Assembly (NCBI GenBank): GCA_963975425.1
Contig: CAXBGS010000002.1
Span: forward strand, 806,001 to 870,000
Length of the DNA stretch: 64,000 nt
Direction: 5' to 3'
Origin: CAXBGS01 sp963975425
Lineage (GTDB): Bacteria > Planctomycetota > Planctomycetia > Pirellulales > Pirellulaceae
Both the position numbers and the translations under genes were made by a program. The notes beneath the pieces are model-generated. The model did not search any database. It was not told where the DNA came from and saw nothing but the letters and a program-made list of their open reading frames with translations. Positions within the stretch are counted from its first letter, which is position 1; each line of letters begins with the position of its first letter. This document shows, in pieces, positions 17,205 through 26,329 of this stretch.

Positions 17205-18653
17205 TCAATCGTCTTCCTTGGCCGCGGCAACGATCTGATTCAGCATGCCGCGAAAGACCACCGCATGCAGCGGATAGATGCCGTACCAATAGGCCAGTCC
17301 GAAAAAACCGACGGGATCAAACACGGCGGTCTGTCGGATCACCGACCCTTTATCCGAGGGCTCAACTTCGAATTCCAACCAGGCACGCCCGGGAACTTTC
17401 ATTTCGGCTGCCAGTTTTAAATGGCGGTTCGGTTCGTATTTCTCGACCCGCCACCAATCCAGCACGTCACCAACCTGCAAATTCTCAGGATCACGCCTGG
17501 CACGACGCCGCCCGATACCGCCACACAGCAAATCGATCCAGCCACGAATCGTCCACAGAAAATCGGCAAAGTACCATCCCTGCTTTCCGCCGATTCTGCG
17601 GATCGGTCGAAACGCTTGCTCGATCGGCACATCGACCACCTGGGATCGAGAATCCACGATCCGATTTCCGAACCGAGTGCCACCCCAACTCATGATGTCG
17701 CGTGAGGAAGACAGCGCGTCCGACCAACGCGTTTCGGCAATGTCATTATCCTCGTTCGCCAACGCCCGCGAAATCGATTCGCGCAAACCTCGCGGTCGAA
17801 TATCGAATTCGTGTAATGCGGCATTGTCCTTGACGACGGTTTCGTTCTTTAAGCTGTCGACCAGCTTGCGTCCCACCCTGGCATAAATGGGTGTCACCAA
17901 CCCCAGCCATAAACTGGACAGACGTGGCGTCAGGATCGGTACCGAAATGAACCAACGACGCAGCCCGCGTTGCCGAGCATACTCGCGCATGATTTCGCCA
18001 TAGCTGACCTGATCAGGCCCACCGATTTCGAAAACACGACTGTCGTCGCCTTTCCATTCGATTCCGGCAATCAGGTAGTCCAAGATGTCTTCGATCGCAA
18101 TGGGCTGTGCGTTGACGTTCACCCACTTGGGACAAATCATCAACGGCAACCGCTGCACCAGCGCACGCACGAGCTCGAACGACAAACTTCCAGAACCAAT
18201 CACGATCGATGCGCGGAATTCAACGACCTGGCACCCTGATTCACGCAAGACGTTTCCGACTTCATGTCGGCTGCGCAGGTGCGTCGAAAGCGATTCGTCA
18301 TCTTCGCCAAGTCCACCCAAATAAATAATCCGGCGGACGCCTGCCTGCCGAGCCGCCGCGCCGAAATTACGAGCCGCGTCTCGATCTTTCTGCTCGAATG
18401 ATCCCGTCGATCCCATCGAATGAATCAGGTAGTACGCGACATCCACGCCGTCCATCGCTGCACCCAGCGAACTTGGCTCCAGCACATCACCTCGGACCAC
18501 TTCGGTGTCACTATCAACGCGTTGTTCTAAGTTCTCGGGGCGACGTGCTAGGCAACGAACCCGGTGTCCATGTTGTCGCAATAACGGCAGCAACCGCCCG
18601 CCGACGTATCCAGTAGCGCCTGTCAGCAAAATTAAGTTCGATTTCTGTTGCAC
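17205..18653 (-). CDS. SDR-type NAD(P)-binding protein fused to DUF2867
   Basis: A 482-residue two-domain protein. The N-terminal half is an atypical short-chain dehydrogenase (complex I NDUFA9/YesF-like): the glycine motif LLTGATGYVGGRLLP, LARRPENL, GDVLEPSSL, and AYYLIHSMGS. The C-terminal half from about 330 is DUF2867, a START-like SRPBCC fold, with MSWGGTRFGNRIVDSR, GIYPLHAVVFRGM and a Trp-rich middle. The fusion is widespread in bacteria and presumed to act on a hydrophobic compound held by the DUF2867 pocket, but no reaction is firmly known. The Tyr-x3-Lys catalytic pair of classical SDRs is not evident. It follows the secreted hypothetical gene by 24 nt, possibly co-transcribed. Confidence 0.9.
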   Translation of the reverse strand: MQQKSNLILLTGATGYVGGRLLPLLRQHGHRVRCLARRPENLEQRVDSDTEVVRGDVLEPSSLGAAMDGVDVAYYLIHSMGSTGSFEQKDRDAARNFGAAARQAGVRRIIYLGGLGEDDESLSTHLRSRHEVGNVLRESGCQVVEFRASIVIGSGSLSFELVRALVQRLPLMICPKWVNVNAQPIAIEDILDYLIAGIEWKGDDSRVFEIGGPDQVSYGEIMREYARQRGLRRWFISVPILTPRLSSLWLGLVTPIYARVGRKLVDSLKNETVVKDNAALHEFDIRPRGLRESISRALANEDNDIAETRWSDALSSSRDIMSWGGTRFGNRIVDSRSQVVDVPIEQAFRPIRRIGGKQGWYFADFLWTIRGWIDLLCGGIGRRRARRDPENLQVGDVLDWWRVEKYEPNRHLKLAAEMKVPGRAWLEFEVEPSDKGSVIRQTAVFDPVGFFGLAYWYGIYPLHAVVFRGMLNQIVAAAKEDD

Positions 18654-18677
18654 GCATGGTTCCCGTGACGTGGCACA

Positions 18678-19490
18678 CTATCTCGACAGGTCCGGTGGGA
18701 CCGTCGGATCGGAGGGGCTCGCCGAATCGACCGAATCGGAAGGATCGGGCGTGACCAACGAACCCAACACGCACAACCAGTTGCTCTCGGTCGCCTGCAA
18801 TCGGTTCAATCCGAATTGGTCGATCGTGCTCAGCTTAACGTCGATTCCTTGAGCGTCCAATTGATAAACCACAAAGCAATCCCGAGGATGCGTTGAATCG
18901 ATAAACTGCGAATGGTGCCATTGTCTCGTCGACACACAACAGTAGATCGGGCGCGTCAAGATGCGACGTTGTGTTCCGCCAGCGGATTGAACGTCGACGC
19001 CGATTTGCATTTCGACCGGCTGGATGACTTTGAACGCCACATAGTGATCCAGCCCGGCAGGAATCGGGTGGGGAGGTCCCGAAACGATTCTTTGAGCCGG
19101 GCAAAGCAGAAATTCAGCCTGCCCGATTTTTAATTCGCTGTTTGCTCCACCGCGTACCAGATCGATCACGGTCACACGGCGTTGGGGTGCTGGCCCGGGA
19201 TCGGCGATCTGATACCAATTCAGGTAAGCATCCGGCGTGCTAGCCGGCCGATCCAAACAGCCGACGGTTTCGGAAAAATGTCGAGGCCCAAGCAATCGCG
19301 ATTCGCATCGATCTTGATCAAGAACGCTTTGCAAATCGACTTCATGGTCCACACCATTCGACGGCGACACGCGATAAACCTGCAGAAATTCGAAAGGGCG
19401 ATGCGCCCGTGACGACTTCAGCGGCAAGACGCAAGCGATCGGCCCCAACAAGACAAGTGCGATGAAGCTTCGCTGCGGTAAATAAAACAT
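18678..19490 (-). CDS. Secreted hypothetical protein (possible DUF7450-like)
   Basis: About 270 residues with a clear signal peptide (LPQRSFIALVLLGPIACVLP) when started at 19490; the frame extends 19 codons upstream without coding character. The mature part has two similar blocks of the form HYVAFKV - VQS/LDAQGIDVKL - cysteine-containing strand, the second ending TIDQFGLNRL and SNWLCVLG. This pattern recalls the DUF7450 repeats of secreted bacterial proteins, but I cannot confirm it. The tail is Ser/Pro/Asp-rich. It precedes the SDR-DUF2867 gene by 24 nt on the same strand. Confidence 0.65.
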   Translation of the reverse strand: MFYLPQRSFIALVLLGPIACVLPLKSSRAHRPFEFLQVYRVSPSNGVDHEVDLQSVLDQDRCESRLLGPRHFSETVGCLDRPASTPDAYLNWYQIADPGPAPQRRVTVIDLVRGGANSELKIGQAEFLLCPAQRIVSGPPHPIPAGLDHYVAFKVIQPVEMQIGVDVQSAGGTQRRILTRPIYCCVSTRQWHHSQFIDSTHPRDCFVVYQLDAQGIDVKLSTIDQFGLNRLQATESNWLCVLGSLVTPDPSDSVDSASPSDPTVPPDLSR

Positions 19491-19619
19491 AGTCGTCTCG
19501 AAAAGCCGGGTGATGTGTTTAGGCAACTCTGCGAATCTACTCCGCATGCACAGCCCAAAACCGAACGTCGACCACCGAAGTGGCCGACGTAGGAGAGTCT
19601 CGATCAGCCAATCGTTGAC

Positions 19620-20123
19620 TTACGCTCTTGGCAAAATCACCTTGTCGATGACATGGATAACGCCATTCTTGCATGGAATGTCGGTCTTGATGACCTTTGC
19701 CTTGTCCAACATGACCGTACCGTCACTGACCTTGATTTGAACCATCGATCCTTGAACGGTCTTTGCCTCTTCCAGCTTCACAACATCCTTGGCCATCACT
19801 TTGCCAGCAACGACGTGATACTTGAGAATCGAAACCAGCTTGTCTTTGTTCTCTGGTTTCAACAGTTCTTCCAACGTCCCATCGGGAAGCTTGCCAAACG
19901 CTTCATCGGTGGGGGCGAACACCGTAAACGGGCCGTCGCCAGACAGCGTTTCTGCCAGATCCGCCGCGGTGACCGCAGCGACCAAGGTCTTGAAACCGTC
20001 TGTCTTCACAGCGACTTCGACAACCGTTTTGTCGCATGTTCCGCAATCCGCTGTCGCGACTTGCGACCCGAACGCGAAAACGATTGCCGAAGCCGCGATC
20101 GACAACATTACTTTTCTTAACAT
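19620..20123 (-). CDS. Secreted fasciclin (FAS1) domain protein
   Basis: A 167-residue exported protein with a signal peptide ending ATA-D at about 26 and a single FAS1 domain. Family landmarks are FKTLVAAVTAADLAETL, the H1 motif FTVFAPTDEAFGKLP, ILKYHVVAGKV in the middle, and the closing H2-type GVIHVIDKVILP. Single-domain FAS1 proteins act in cell-surface adhesion; in bacteria they are secreted or matrix-associated. Two cysteines (CGTC) just after the cleavage site may form a disulphide. It stands alone, and a 577-bp gap upstream should hold its promoter. Confidence 0.94.
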   Translation of the reverse strand: MLRKVMLSIAASAIVFAFGSQVATADCGTCDKTVVEVAVKTDGFKTLVAAVTAADLAETLSGDGPFTVFAPTDEAFGKLPDGTLEELLKPENKDKLVSILKYHVVAGKVMAKDVVKLEEAKTVQGSMVQIKVSDGTVMLDKAKVIKTDIPCKNGVIHVIDKVILPRA

Positions 20124-20700
20124 CTTTTGTTCCTTGAGATTGCTGTGTTTTTTCTTGGCTCAATCAACTGATCAAACCCATTATTCTTTTCCAACTCAGG
20201 AGCGTTGTCGCCGGCCGGCTTTCTCCTGCGACGGAACTATTGGGATTGGGGAAGCCCTTTCCGAACATTTTCTGCCGACTTTTTTTCATCACGATTTCAC
20301 CGAGGAACATCAATCAAAAAAGATGTTCAAAAGTCGAAAAACTTGAGTGACAAATCGCGAGTGGAGACGGTTAATTGAGGCCAACTATTAGCGTTTCATC
20401 TTTTGACATCCAGTGAATCGCGTTAAACTTCCAGATCCGCTTGGTTAAAACCTTGGCTCCTTTGGCATTAAATGAGGAGCGGTGAAGCTCTGACAAAACG
20501 GCGTTTTGATTGCGATATCGGCAAGCGGCACCCATTTACGTTTGGATCAAGTGTGCTGAGAGATTCAGCTCGTCTCGCTGGAAAACTCGATACGTCCGGA
20601 CGCCCACCGAGGCAATTCAATCAGATCGATTTGGCAAGCGAGCAGATTGGGTGAAGTGGAGCGAATGGCGCTGGCATCGATGACCGAGGGATTCTAAATT
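20124..20700. other. Divergent intergenic region (fasciclin gene and photolyase-like gene)
   Basis: No gene seen. An inverted repeat GAACATC (20305-20311) / GATGTTC (20322-20328) with an A-rich 10-nt loop lies here. GAGGG at 20686-20690 is the probable ribosome site of the photolyase-like gene. Confidence 0.4.
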
Positions 20701-22197
20701 TTGATTCTGATCGTTTTCCCCCACCAACTGTACGACGAGCACCCGGGACTTGCAGACGCGCCGTCAAGAGTCGTACTGATCGAAGACCCGTTGTTCTTCG
20801 GTGACGCTCGGTATCCCGCTAAGTTTCACAAGCAGAAACTTTGGTTACACCGGGCAAGCATGAAACGCTATGAGTCGGTTCTTCGGGAACGTGGATTCAA
20901 GACAATCTACGTCGACTACGATCCTGATGGCCCGCCACTGAGTGAATTGATTGGCCAACGGATAAGTGATCTCGATGAACCTCAAGACACGATCGCAGCG
21001 ATCGACCCGACTGACTTTATTTTGCAGAAACGCATCGCCAAGGCGTGTGATGAAAACGGTCTCGATTTTCACATGCTTCCAAACCCAGGATTCTTAAATT
21101 CGCCCGAGCAGAATTCGGACTACCGCAGCGACCGTAAACGCTGGTTCATGGCCGACTTTTACAAGCACCAGCGGCGACGGCTTGATGTGCTGATGAGCGG
21201 CGACGAACCGCAGGGCGATCAATGGAGTTTTGACGAAGAAAATCGACGCAAGGTCCCGAAAAAATTACTCGCTGACATTCCGGAGATGCTCACGATCCAG
21301 CGAGACAAGATTGACGAAGAAGCACGGGAATATGTGCAGTCACGGTTCCAACCCAATCCGGGAAAACTTGACGATCTTTTTTACCCCACGTCACATAAAA
21401 ACGCGCGACGGTGGCTCGATCATTTCTTGACGAACCGGTTGCGGCAATTCGGCGATTACGAGGACGCGATCGTCGAAAACGAATCGTGGCTCTGGCACAG
21501 TGTGCTGACACCCTCGCTGAATATCGGGTTGCTAACACCTGCCGAAATTCTTGACGCAACTCTCGCGTTCGCCGATCAGAACGAGATCCCTCTGAATTCG
21601 CTGGAAGGGTTTCTTCGTCAGATTATCGGCTGGCGCGAATTCATGCGGGCGACATACGAGGACCTGGGCGTCAAAATGCGGACGACCAACCATTGGGGCC
21701 ACCACCGACCGATCCCCGATTGTTTCTACGACGCAACCTCAGGCATCACGCCTATCGATGACGTCATCCGCCGCATCCTCGAAACGGGTTATTGTCACCA
21801 CATCGAACGATTGATGGTACTCGGCGGATTCATGTTCCTGTGTGAAATCGATCCCGATGACATTTACCAATGGTTCATGGAACTGTTTGTCGACAGTTAC
21901 GATTGGGTGATGGTCCCCAACGTCTATGCAATGAGTCAGAACGCCGATGGAGGACTGATCACGACCAAACCCTATTTCAGTGGGTCTTCCTACGTTCGCA
22001 AGATGAGCCACTACAAAAAGGAATCTTGGTGCGACGTGTGGGATGGATTGTACTGGCGATGGATTTGGAACCACGCCGATGAACTCTCCAAGAACCCGCG
22101 TTGGGCAATGATGTGCAGCATGGTCAAGAAGATGGATCCGCAAAAGCGTGATCAACACCTCGAAAACGCCGAACGCTTTCTGTCGACGCTTTCCTAG
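20701..22197 (+). CDS. Photolyase/cryptochrome-related protein (FeS-BCP/DPRP family) lacking the usual cluster cysteines
   Basis: The family contains FAD-dependent (6-4) photolyases and cryptochromes of bacteria. The 498-residue product has the N-terminal DPRP domain (LIVFPHQLYDEHPGL, PLFFGDARYPAKFHKQKL, LHRASMKRY) and the helical FAD domain with LRQIIGWREFMRATY, HHIERLMVLGGFMFL, PNVYAMSQNADGGL and TTKPYFSGSSYVRKMS. The classical members then read SDYC..C.Y and CPxxxLYW, whose cysteines hold a [4Fe-4S] cluster; here the segment is SHYKKESWCDVWDGLYW, and the first ligand position near 351 is Pro. Start is TTG 20701 (GAGGG upstream; an in-frame stop lies just before). It is convergent with an SDR gene. 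Confidence 0.88.
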   Translation: MILIVFPHQLYDEHPGLADAPSRVVLIEDPLFFGDARYPAKFHKQKLWLHRASMKRYESVLRERGFKTIYVDYDPDGPPLSELIGQRISDLDEPQDTIAAIDPTDFILQKRIAKACDENGLDFHMLPNPGFLNSPEQNSDYRSDRKRWFMADFYKHQRRRLDVLMSGDEPQGDQWSFDEENRRKVPKKLLADIPEMLTIQRDKIDEEAREYVQSRFQPNPGKLDDLFYPTSHKNARRWLDHFLTNRLRQFGDYEDAIVENESWLWHSVLTPSLNIGLLTPAEILDATLAFADQNEIPLNSLEGFLRQIIGWREFMRATYEDLGVKMRTTNHWGHHRPIPDCFYDATSGITPIDDVIRRILETGYCHHIERLMVLGGFMFLCEIDPDDIYQWFMELFVDSYDWVMVPNVYAMSQNADGGLITTKPYFSGSSYVRKMSHYKKESWCDVWDGLYWRWIWNHADELSKNPRWAMMCSMVKKMDPQKRDQHLENAERFLSTLS

Positions 22198-22263
22198 GTG
22201 TATCGCGATTCATCAAGGCGTGTATCCGACGAGAAGCCCAGACGCGGGTGTCCGATACCTCCG

Positions 22264-22290
22264 TTCGCCGTTCTAGATCAAAACGGCGAA
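22264..22290. terminator. Bidirectional hairpin between convergent genes
   Basis: TTCGCCGTT (22264-22272) pairs with AACGGCGAA (22282-22290): a 9-bp perfect stem with a 9-nt loop, 67 nt after the photolyase-like stop and about 100 nt from the SDR stop. There is no long T tract. Confidence 0.5.
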
Positions 22291-22392
22291 TCGAACACTG
22301 GCCGTTCTCAATGTTGCCACGTTCGTGTTGTCCAGCGTGAGATATCCAAGTAGCTCGCTGAATTCGACTTCATATTATTTCCGAGCGCACAT

Positions 22393-23097
22393 TCACGTTC
22401 GCAGCGTCGACATTCCGCCGTCGACACCGATCACTTGGCCGGTGATCCATGAGGCTGTATCGCTCAGCAGGAAAGCGGCGACCGATGCGATGTCGTCGAC
22501 TTTACCGATCCGTTTCAGTGGGTAGCGCGAAGCCATCGACGTGCGTTTCTCGTCGGTCGAGAGCAGTCGCTCGGCCAGCGGAGTGTCGGTTAAGGCGGGC
22601 GCGACACAGTTCACGCGAATCTTCGGAGCAAGCTCTGCCGCCAACGTGCGCGTGAGCGCTTCGATTGCACCTTTGGAAGCGGCGACCGATGCGTGCAGCG
22701 GTAACCCCTGAGCCACGGCGATCGTGCTGAACATCACCATTGCGGATGACTCGGCCGACTTCATGGCCGGCAGCGCAGCCTGCAAGCACTTGATCGCTCC
22801 AAGCACGTTCAACTGAAAATCGCTTTGCATCGAATCAAGCTTTAGCCCCCGCACGGGTCCCAAATTGATCGTACCCGGGCAATACGCCATGCCATCGACC
22901 ACGTCCGGAAGTTGTTCGGGATTGATCGGATCGGCTGTCACGTCGGCGACAAAGTGCGTTAGTCTTGGCGAACGGGAAAGCTGTCCGCTGGTGCGAGAAA
23001 CGACCGTGACGCAGGCGTCCCGATCCAACAGTTCATTGACAATGCCAAGGCCGATCCCATGGCTGCCGCCGACGACGACGTAGTTTTTCGTTTCCAT
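22393..23097 (-). CDS. SDR family oxidoreductase without the catalytic tyrosine
   Basis: About 234 residues, a Rossmann-fold short-chain dehydrogenase/reductase: VVVGGSHGIGLGIV for the nucleotide site, the catalytic-region Ser in VMFSTIAVAQGLPLHA, and a C-terminal IRVNCVAPALTDTPLA and ITGQVIGVDGGMS. The segment that should be Tyr-x3-Lys reads VAASKG, so Val takes the Tyr position while Lys is kept. Such Tyr-less SDRs occur beside photolyase-like genes in other bacteria as far as I recall; the reaction is unknown. The ATG at 23097 with AGGA 6 nt upstream is preferred over the ATG at 23121. It is convergent with the photolyase-like gene. Confidence 0.87.
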   Translation of the reverse strand: METKNYVVVGGSHGIGLGIVNELLDRDACVTVVSRTSGQLSRSPRLTHFVADVTADPINPEQLPDVVDGMAYCPGTINLGPVRGLKLDSMQSDFQLNVLGAIKCLQAALPAMKSAESSAMVMFSTIAVAQGLPLHASVAASKGAIEALTRTLAAELAPKIRVNCVAPALTDTPLAERLLSTDEKRTSMASRYPLKRIGKVDDIASVAAFLLSDTASWITGQVIGVDGGMSTLRT

Positions 23098-23868
23098 CAC
23101 CATCCTCATCTTTCCGTTCACGGTGTCCGACCGGCAAGATCACAGGCAGCCGATCGATTCAAAGTGGGCACGGGTTTGCTCTATCGTGACTCGACTTGTT
23201 GCCTGGTTCGCGCACCTGACGCAATTGCACGCGTTGCGTCCATTGTTGCCGGCCGGCAATCGCATGCTGTGTTCGGCAAGACAATTCATCAGGCAGTTCA
23301 CTCATCGGGCAGTTCACGACTTGTGCACAGACTCCCGAATTCTTCGCTAACACCGCAAAAGTCCGTGAATTCTGCGAAAATCAGGCAGCAGCGACAAAGC
23401 TGTTTCGACGATCCCATCAGCCCCCCGGAACATCGGTGGCGGTGGAAAGCGGACATTTCTGTTGTTGATTTGCAGCGAGGATTTGCGGCTTGCAACGCTG
23501 GCGCCGCCCTCAGGGGTCGATACGGTACGGGAACTCCCGATCAACCGTATTCCCAACGAATTGTGGGAATTGCTCCTATCCCGGCAAGGATCATTGATGT
23601 AGTTTGACGGCGTCTAATACGTCTGTAGATCTACCTGACCCCAGGTCATCTTGCTGAATTTGGCCTGGCATACTCCACTGCCGAACCCCAGCAGCAGTGT
23701 TTGTCCGTGCGTCGCCACAAGCGATCGAGCAAGAGTCTCGATTGCTCTCGAAGGTTGACAAGGCTCGTCATTGCGAGCGTTTTCCACTGGACTTGATCAA
23801 CGGACAACGACTCTTGGCGACGAAGTGATCGCCTTGTCCGTGCCCCACCAGCTGCTGAAAGCGAAGAT
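23098..23868. other. Gene-free stretch upstream of the DEAD-box helicase, with a tandem duplication and an inverted repeat
   Basis: About 770 bases. TCATCAGGCAGTTCAC and TCATCGGGCAGTTCAC follow one another at 23286-23317 (one mismatch). ATTCCCA (23549-23555) / TGGGAAT (23564-23570) forms a 7-bp hairpin. Open frames here look non-coding. Helicase genes of the cold-shock type often have long leaders, so part of this may be 5' UTR; that is inference. Confidence 0.45.
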
Positions 23869-26232
23869 TTGTCCGACCATCAACTTGAGCTAGAACTCGC
23901 CTCACGTGAATCAACGACTGACGTCGAATCGAACGAAATAGCGAACACGAATTCACCCTCCGACTCGCAAACCGACCAGGTCGCCTGCACTCAGCCAGCA
24001 GCCGACCAACCGCTTGAGTCCGCGATCGACGCGGTTCAGTCCGTCGAAGGCGAACCGGCGATCGAGCCGCCATTTGCCGCAACAACCGTAGAGTCCGCCG
24101 ATGAGCGATCGGAAGAGCCCGAATCGATCACAGAGCCCGAATCGATCACAGAGCCCGAATCGATCACAGAGCCCGAATCGATCCAACAGCCGCGAGCCAT
24201 CCCAGAGCCCGAATCGACCGATGAGCTAAATCTCGTTGCGGAGCAGAAGCCCGTCGCCGAGAAGCAGGAGACGACCGTTGCTGAGCAGCAGGAGACGACC
24301 GTTGCTGAGCAGCAGGAGACGACCGTTGCTGAGAAGCCCATCGAAGAAATGGGATTTGAAGACTTGGCGTTAGGCTCACACGTCCTGCAAGCGGCGCTAT
24401 CGTCCGGGTACGAAAAGCCGACTGCGATCCAAGCGGAAATCATTCCGCATATGCTCAATCGTCGCGACGTCTTGGCCCAGTCTCAAACAGGCACGGGAAA
24501 GACGGCCGCGTTCGCGATGCCGGTGTTATCAACGCTGAAAAAGAAAACGCGTCAGCCACAAGTCCTCGTTCTCGCGCCGACTCGCGAATTGGCCATCCAA
24601 GTCGCAAAGTCTTTTTCGACGTACGGCGAATTCATCCCAAATCTCTCGGTTGCGACAATTTACGGTGGCCAGGATTACGAACCACAACTCCGACAATTGC
24701 GGCAAGGCGCCCAAATTGTTGTGGGCACGCCCGGACGCGTCATCGATCACATCCGTAAGGGCTCCCTTAATCTGTCATCGATCCAGTGCCTGGTGCTCGA
24801 TGAAGCGGATGAAATGTTGAACATGGGTTTCTTAGAGGACGTTCAATTCGTCTTGAAGCAAACTCCCGATGATCGCCAAGTCGCCTTGTTCTCGGCGACC
24901 ATGCCAGCGCCGATTCGCAAAATCGCGAAAGAATACTTGAACGATCCGATCAAGATCACCATCAAGAAGAAGTCGATGACGGCCGACTCCATTCGTCAGC
25001 GTGCTCTTTTCGTCTCGCCGCGCGAAAAAATCGACGTCCTGAAACGTTTCCTCGAAGCGGAAGAAACCGATGGCGTGATCGTCTTTACCAAAACGAAAGA
25101 CGCGACCGTCAGTGTGGCCGGCCGACTGAGCCGCGACGGGATTTCCGCAGTTGCACTGAACGGCGACATGCCGCAACGCGTTCGCGAACAGACGATCCAG
25201 CAACTGAAATCCGGGCACATTGACGTCTTGGTCGCAACCGATGTCGCCGCGAGAGGACTGGACGTCAGTCGCATCAGCCACGTCTTTAACTATGACTTGC
25301 CACACGACAGTGAATCGTACATCCACCGCATCGGACGTACCGGACGCGCCGGGCGCAAGGGTGAAGCCATCATCCTGTTGACGCGCGCTCAACGCGGCAA
25401 GCTGCGCGTGATCGAGCGAGCGACGAATCAACCCATCGAAGTCGTGCAGCCGCCATCAGCCAAACTGATCAACGAGATTCGCACGATTCGCTTCATGGAA
25501 AGCATTGCAAAGGTCACCGCCGAACAGGACCTGACGTTCTACAAGGACTTGCTGCAGCAGTATGCGGACGAATCGGGTAAGCCGATCGAGATGATCGCGG
25601 CGGCCCTAGCACATCTGTCGCAGAACGGACGTCCGTTTCTCATGCGAGAACCGACGAAGAAAGAAAGGCAGCGTGAGGCCGCCGAAAATCGCCATCAGCG
25701 AGGTGATCGATTCGATGCCTTCGACGACAAGCCACGCAAAGGCCGAAAACAGAAAGAACGCGATCCAAACCAATCGTACGGCAGTGAGTCATCGTTTGAT
25801 CGAACCGAACGCCGCGGCCGAAACTTTGGGCCTCCCAGTCCCGGCATGAAACGCTATCGCGTCTCGGTCGGACATCGTGACGGCGTCAAACCCGGCAACA
25901 TCGTCGGTGCCGTCGCTAACGAAGCCGGCATTGATGGGTCGTGTATTGGCCCAATCAAGATCAATGATTCGTTCAGCACGATCGATCTGCCAGAAGGCAT
26001 GCCTAAAGACATCTTTGATACGCTGCATGACACTCGTGTCGTGGGCAAACCACTGCGATTAAGCGAGTGGAAAGATGACGGAAGTCACGCCCGCGGCAAG
26101 AAACCAAGTTTCAAGAAGAAGTTCTCGCACGGAAACGCACAAGGCGGCAAGAAATTCGCCAAACGTAAGTCCGGCAAGCCGAACGCCTCTGGTAAAGCAA
26201 AATCGAAAAAAGCCAAAAGCGCCGCTTCGTAG
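23869..26232 (+). CDS. DEAD-box ATP-dependent RNA helicase with repetitive acidic N-terminus and DbpA-type RNA-binding tail
   Basis: A 787-residue helicase of the CsdA/DeaD type that unwinds structured RNA. Residues 1-158 are low-complexity and acidic, with ESITEP-type repeats. The Q motif (GFEDLALG to YEKPTAIQAEIIP) begins about 160; then motif I AQSQTGTGKTAA, Ia PTRELAIQ, II VLDEADEML, III SATMP, and the C-terminal lobe with VATDVAARGLDV and HRIGRTGRAGR (V, VI). A basic, Arg/Lys-rich linker precedes a DbpA RNA-binding domain (RYRVSVGHRDGVKPGNIVGA ... FSTIDLPEGMP) and a Lys/Ser/Ala tail. The start is TTG at 23869, the only start-type codon before the core without a stop between; the true N-terminus is uncertain. 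Confidence 0.94.
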   Translation: MSDHQLELELASRESTTDVESNEIANTNSPSDSQTDQVACTQPAADQPLESAIDAVQSVEGEPAIEPPFAATTVESADERSEEPESITEPESITEPESITEPESIQQPRAIPEPESTDELNLVAEQKPVAEKQETTVAEQQETTVAEQQETTVAEKPIEEMGFEDLALGSHVLQAALSSGYEKPTAIQAEIIPHMLNRRDVLAQSQTGTGKTAAFAMPVLSTLKKKTRQPQVLVLAPTRELAIQVAKSFSTYGEFIPNLSVATIYGGQDYEPQLRQLRQGAQIVVGTPGRVIDHIRKGSLNLSSIQCLVLDEADEMLNMGFLEDVQFVLKQTPDDRQVALFSATMPAPIRKIAKEYLNDPIKITIKKKSMTADSIRQRALFVSPREKIDVLKRFLEAEETDGVIVFTKTKDATVSVAGRLSRDGISAVALNGDMPQRVREQTIQQLKSGHIDVLVATDVAARGLDVSRISHVFNYDLPHDSESYIHRIGRTGRAGRKGEAIILLTRAQRGKLRVIERATNQPIEVVQPPSAKLINEIRTIRFMESIAKVTAEQDLTFYKDLLQQYADESGKPIEMIAAALAHLSQNGRPFLMREPTKKERQREAAENRHQRGDRFDAFDDKPRKGRKQKERDPNQSYGSESSFDRTERRGRNFGPPSPGMKRYRVSVGHRDGVKPGNIVGAVANEAGIDGSCIGPIKINDSFSTIDLPEGMPKDIFDTLHDTRVVGKPLRLSEWKDDGSHARGKKPSFKKKFSHGNAQGGKKFAKRKSGKPNASGKAKSKKAKSAAS
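24115..24330 (+). repeat. Coding tandem repeats in the helicase N-terminal extension
   Basis: An 18-bp unit GAGCCCGAATCGATCACA runs about four times at 24115-24183, and a 24-bp unit starting GAGCAGCAGGAGACG runs three times at 24259-24330. Both keep frame and encode EPESIT and EQQETTVA repeats. Confidence 0.85.
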
Positions 26233-26253
26233 AGCGACCCGGATCACGCCAGC

Positions 26254-26280
26254 AGCTCTTTAAGTGAACCTCAAAGAGCT
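26254..26280 (+). terminator. Hairpin downstream of the helicase gene
   Basis: AGCTCTTT (26254-26261) pairs with AAAGAGCT (26273-26280), loop 11 nt, 22 nt after the helicase stop and between it and the convergent PEP-CTERM gene. No T tract follows. Confidence 0.45.
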
Positions 26281-26329
26281 CTTGGGCGGACTTCTCATTC
26301 AGACAGGCGAGCACAACAGGGTGCCGAGC

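Noticed and set aside
24832..25431. Minus-strand open frame (199 codons) inside the helicase gene
   Set aside because: Antisense shadow of the conserved helicase core.
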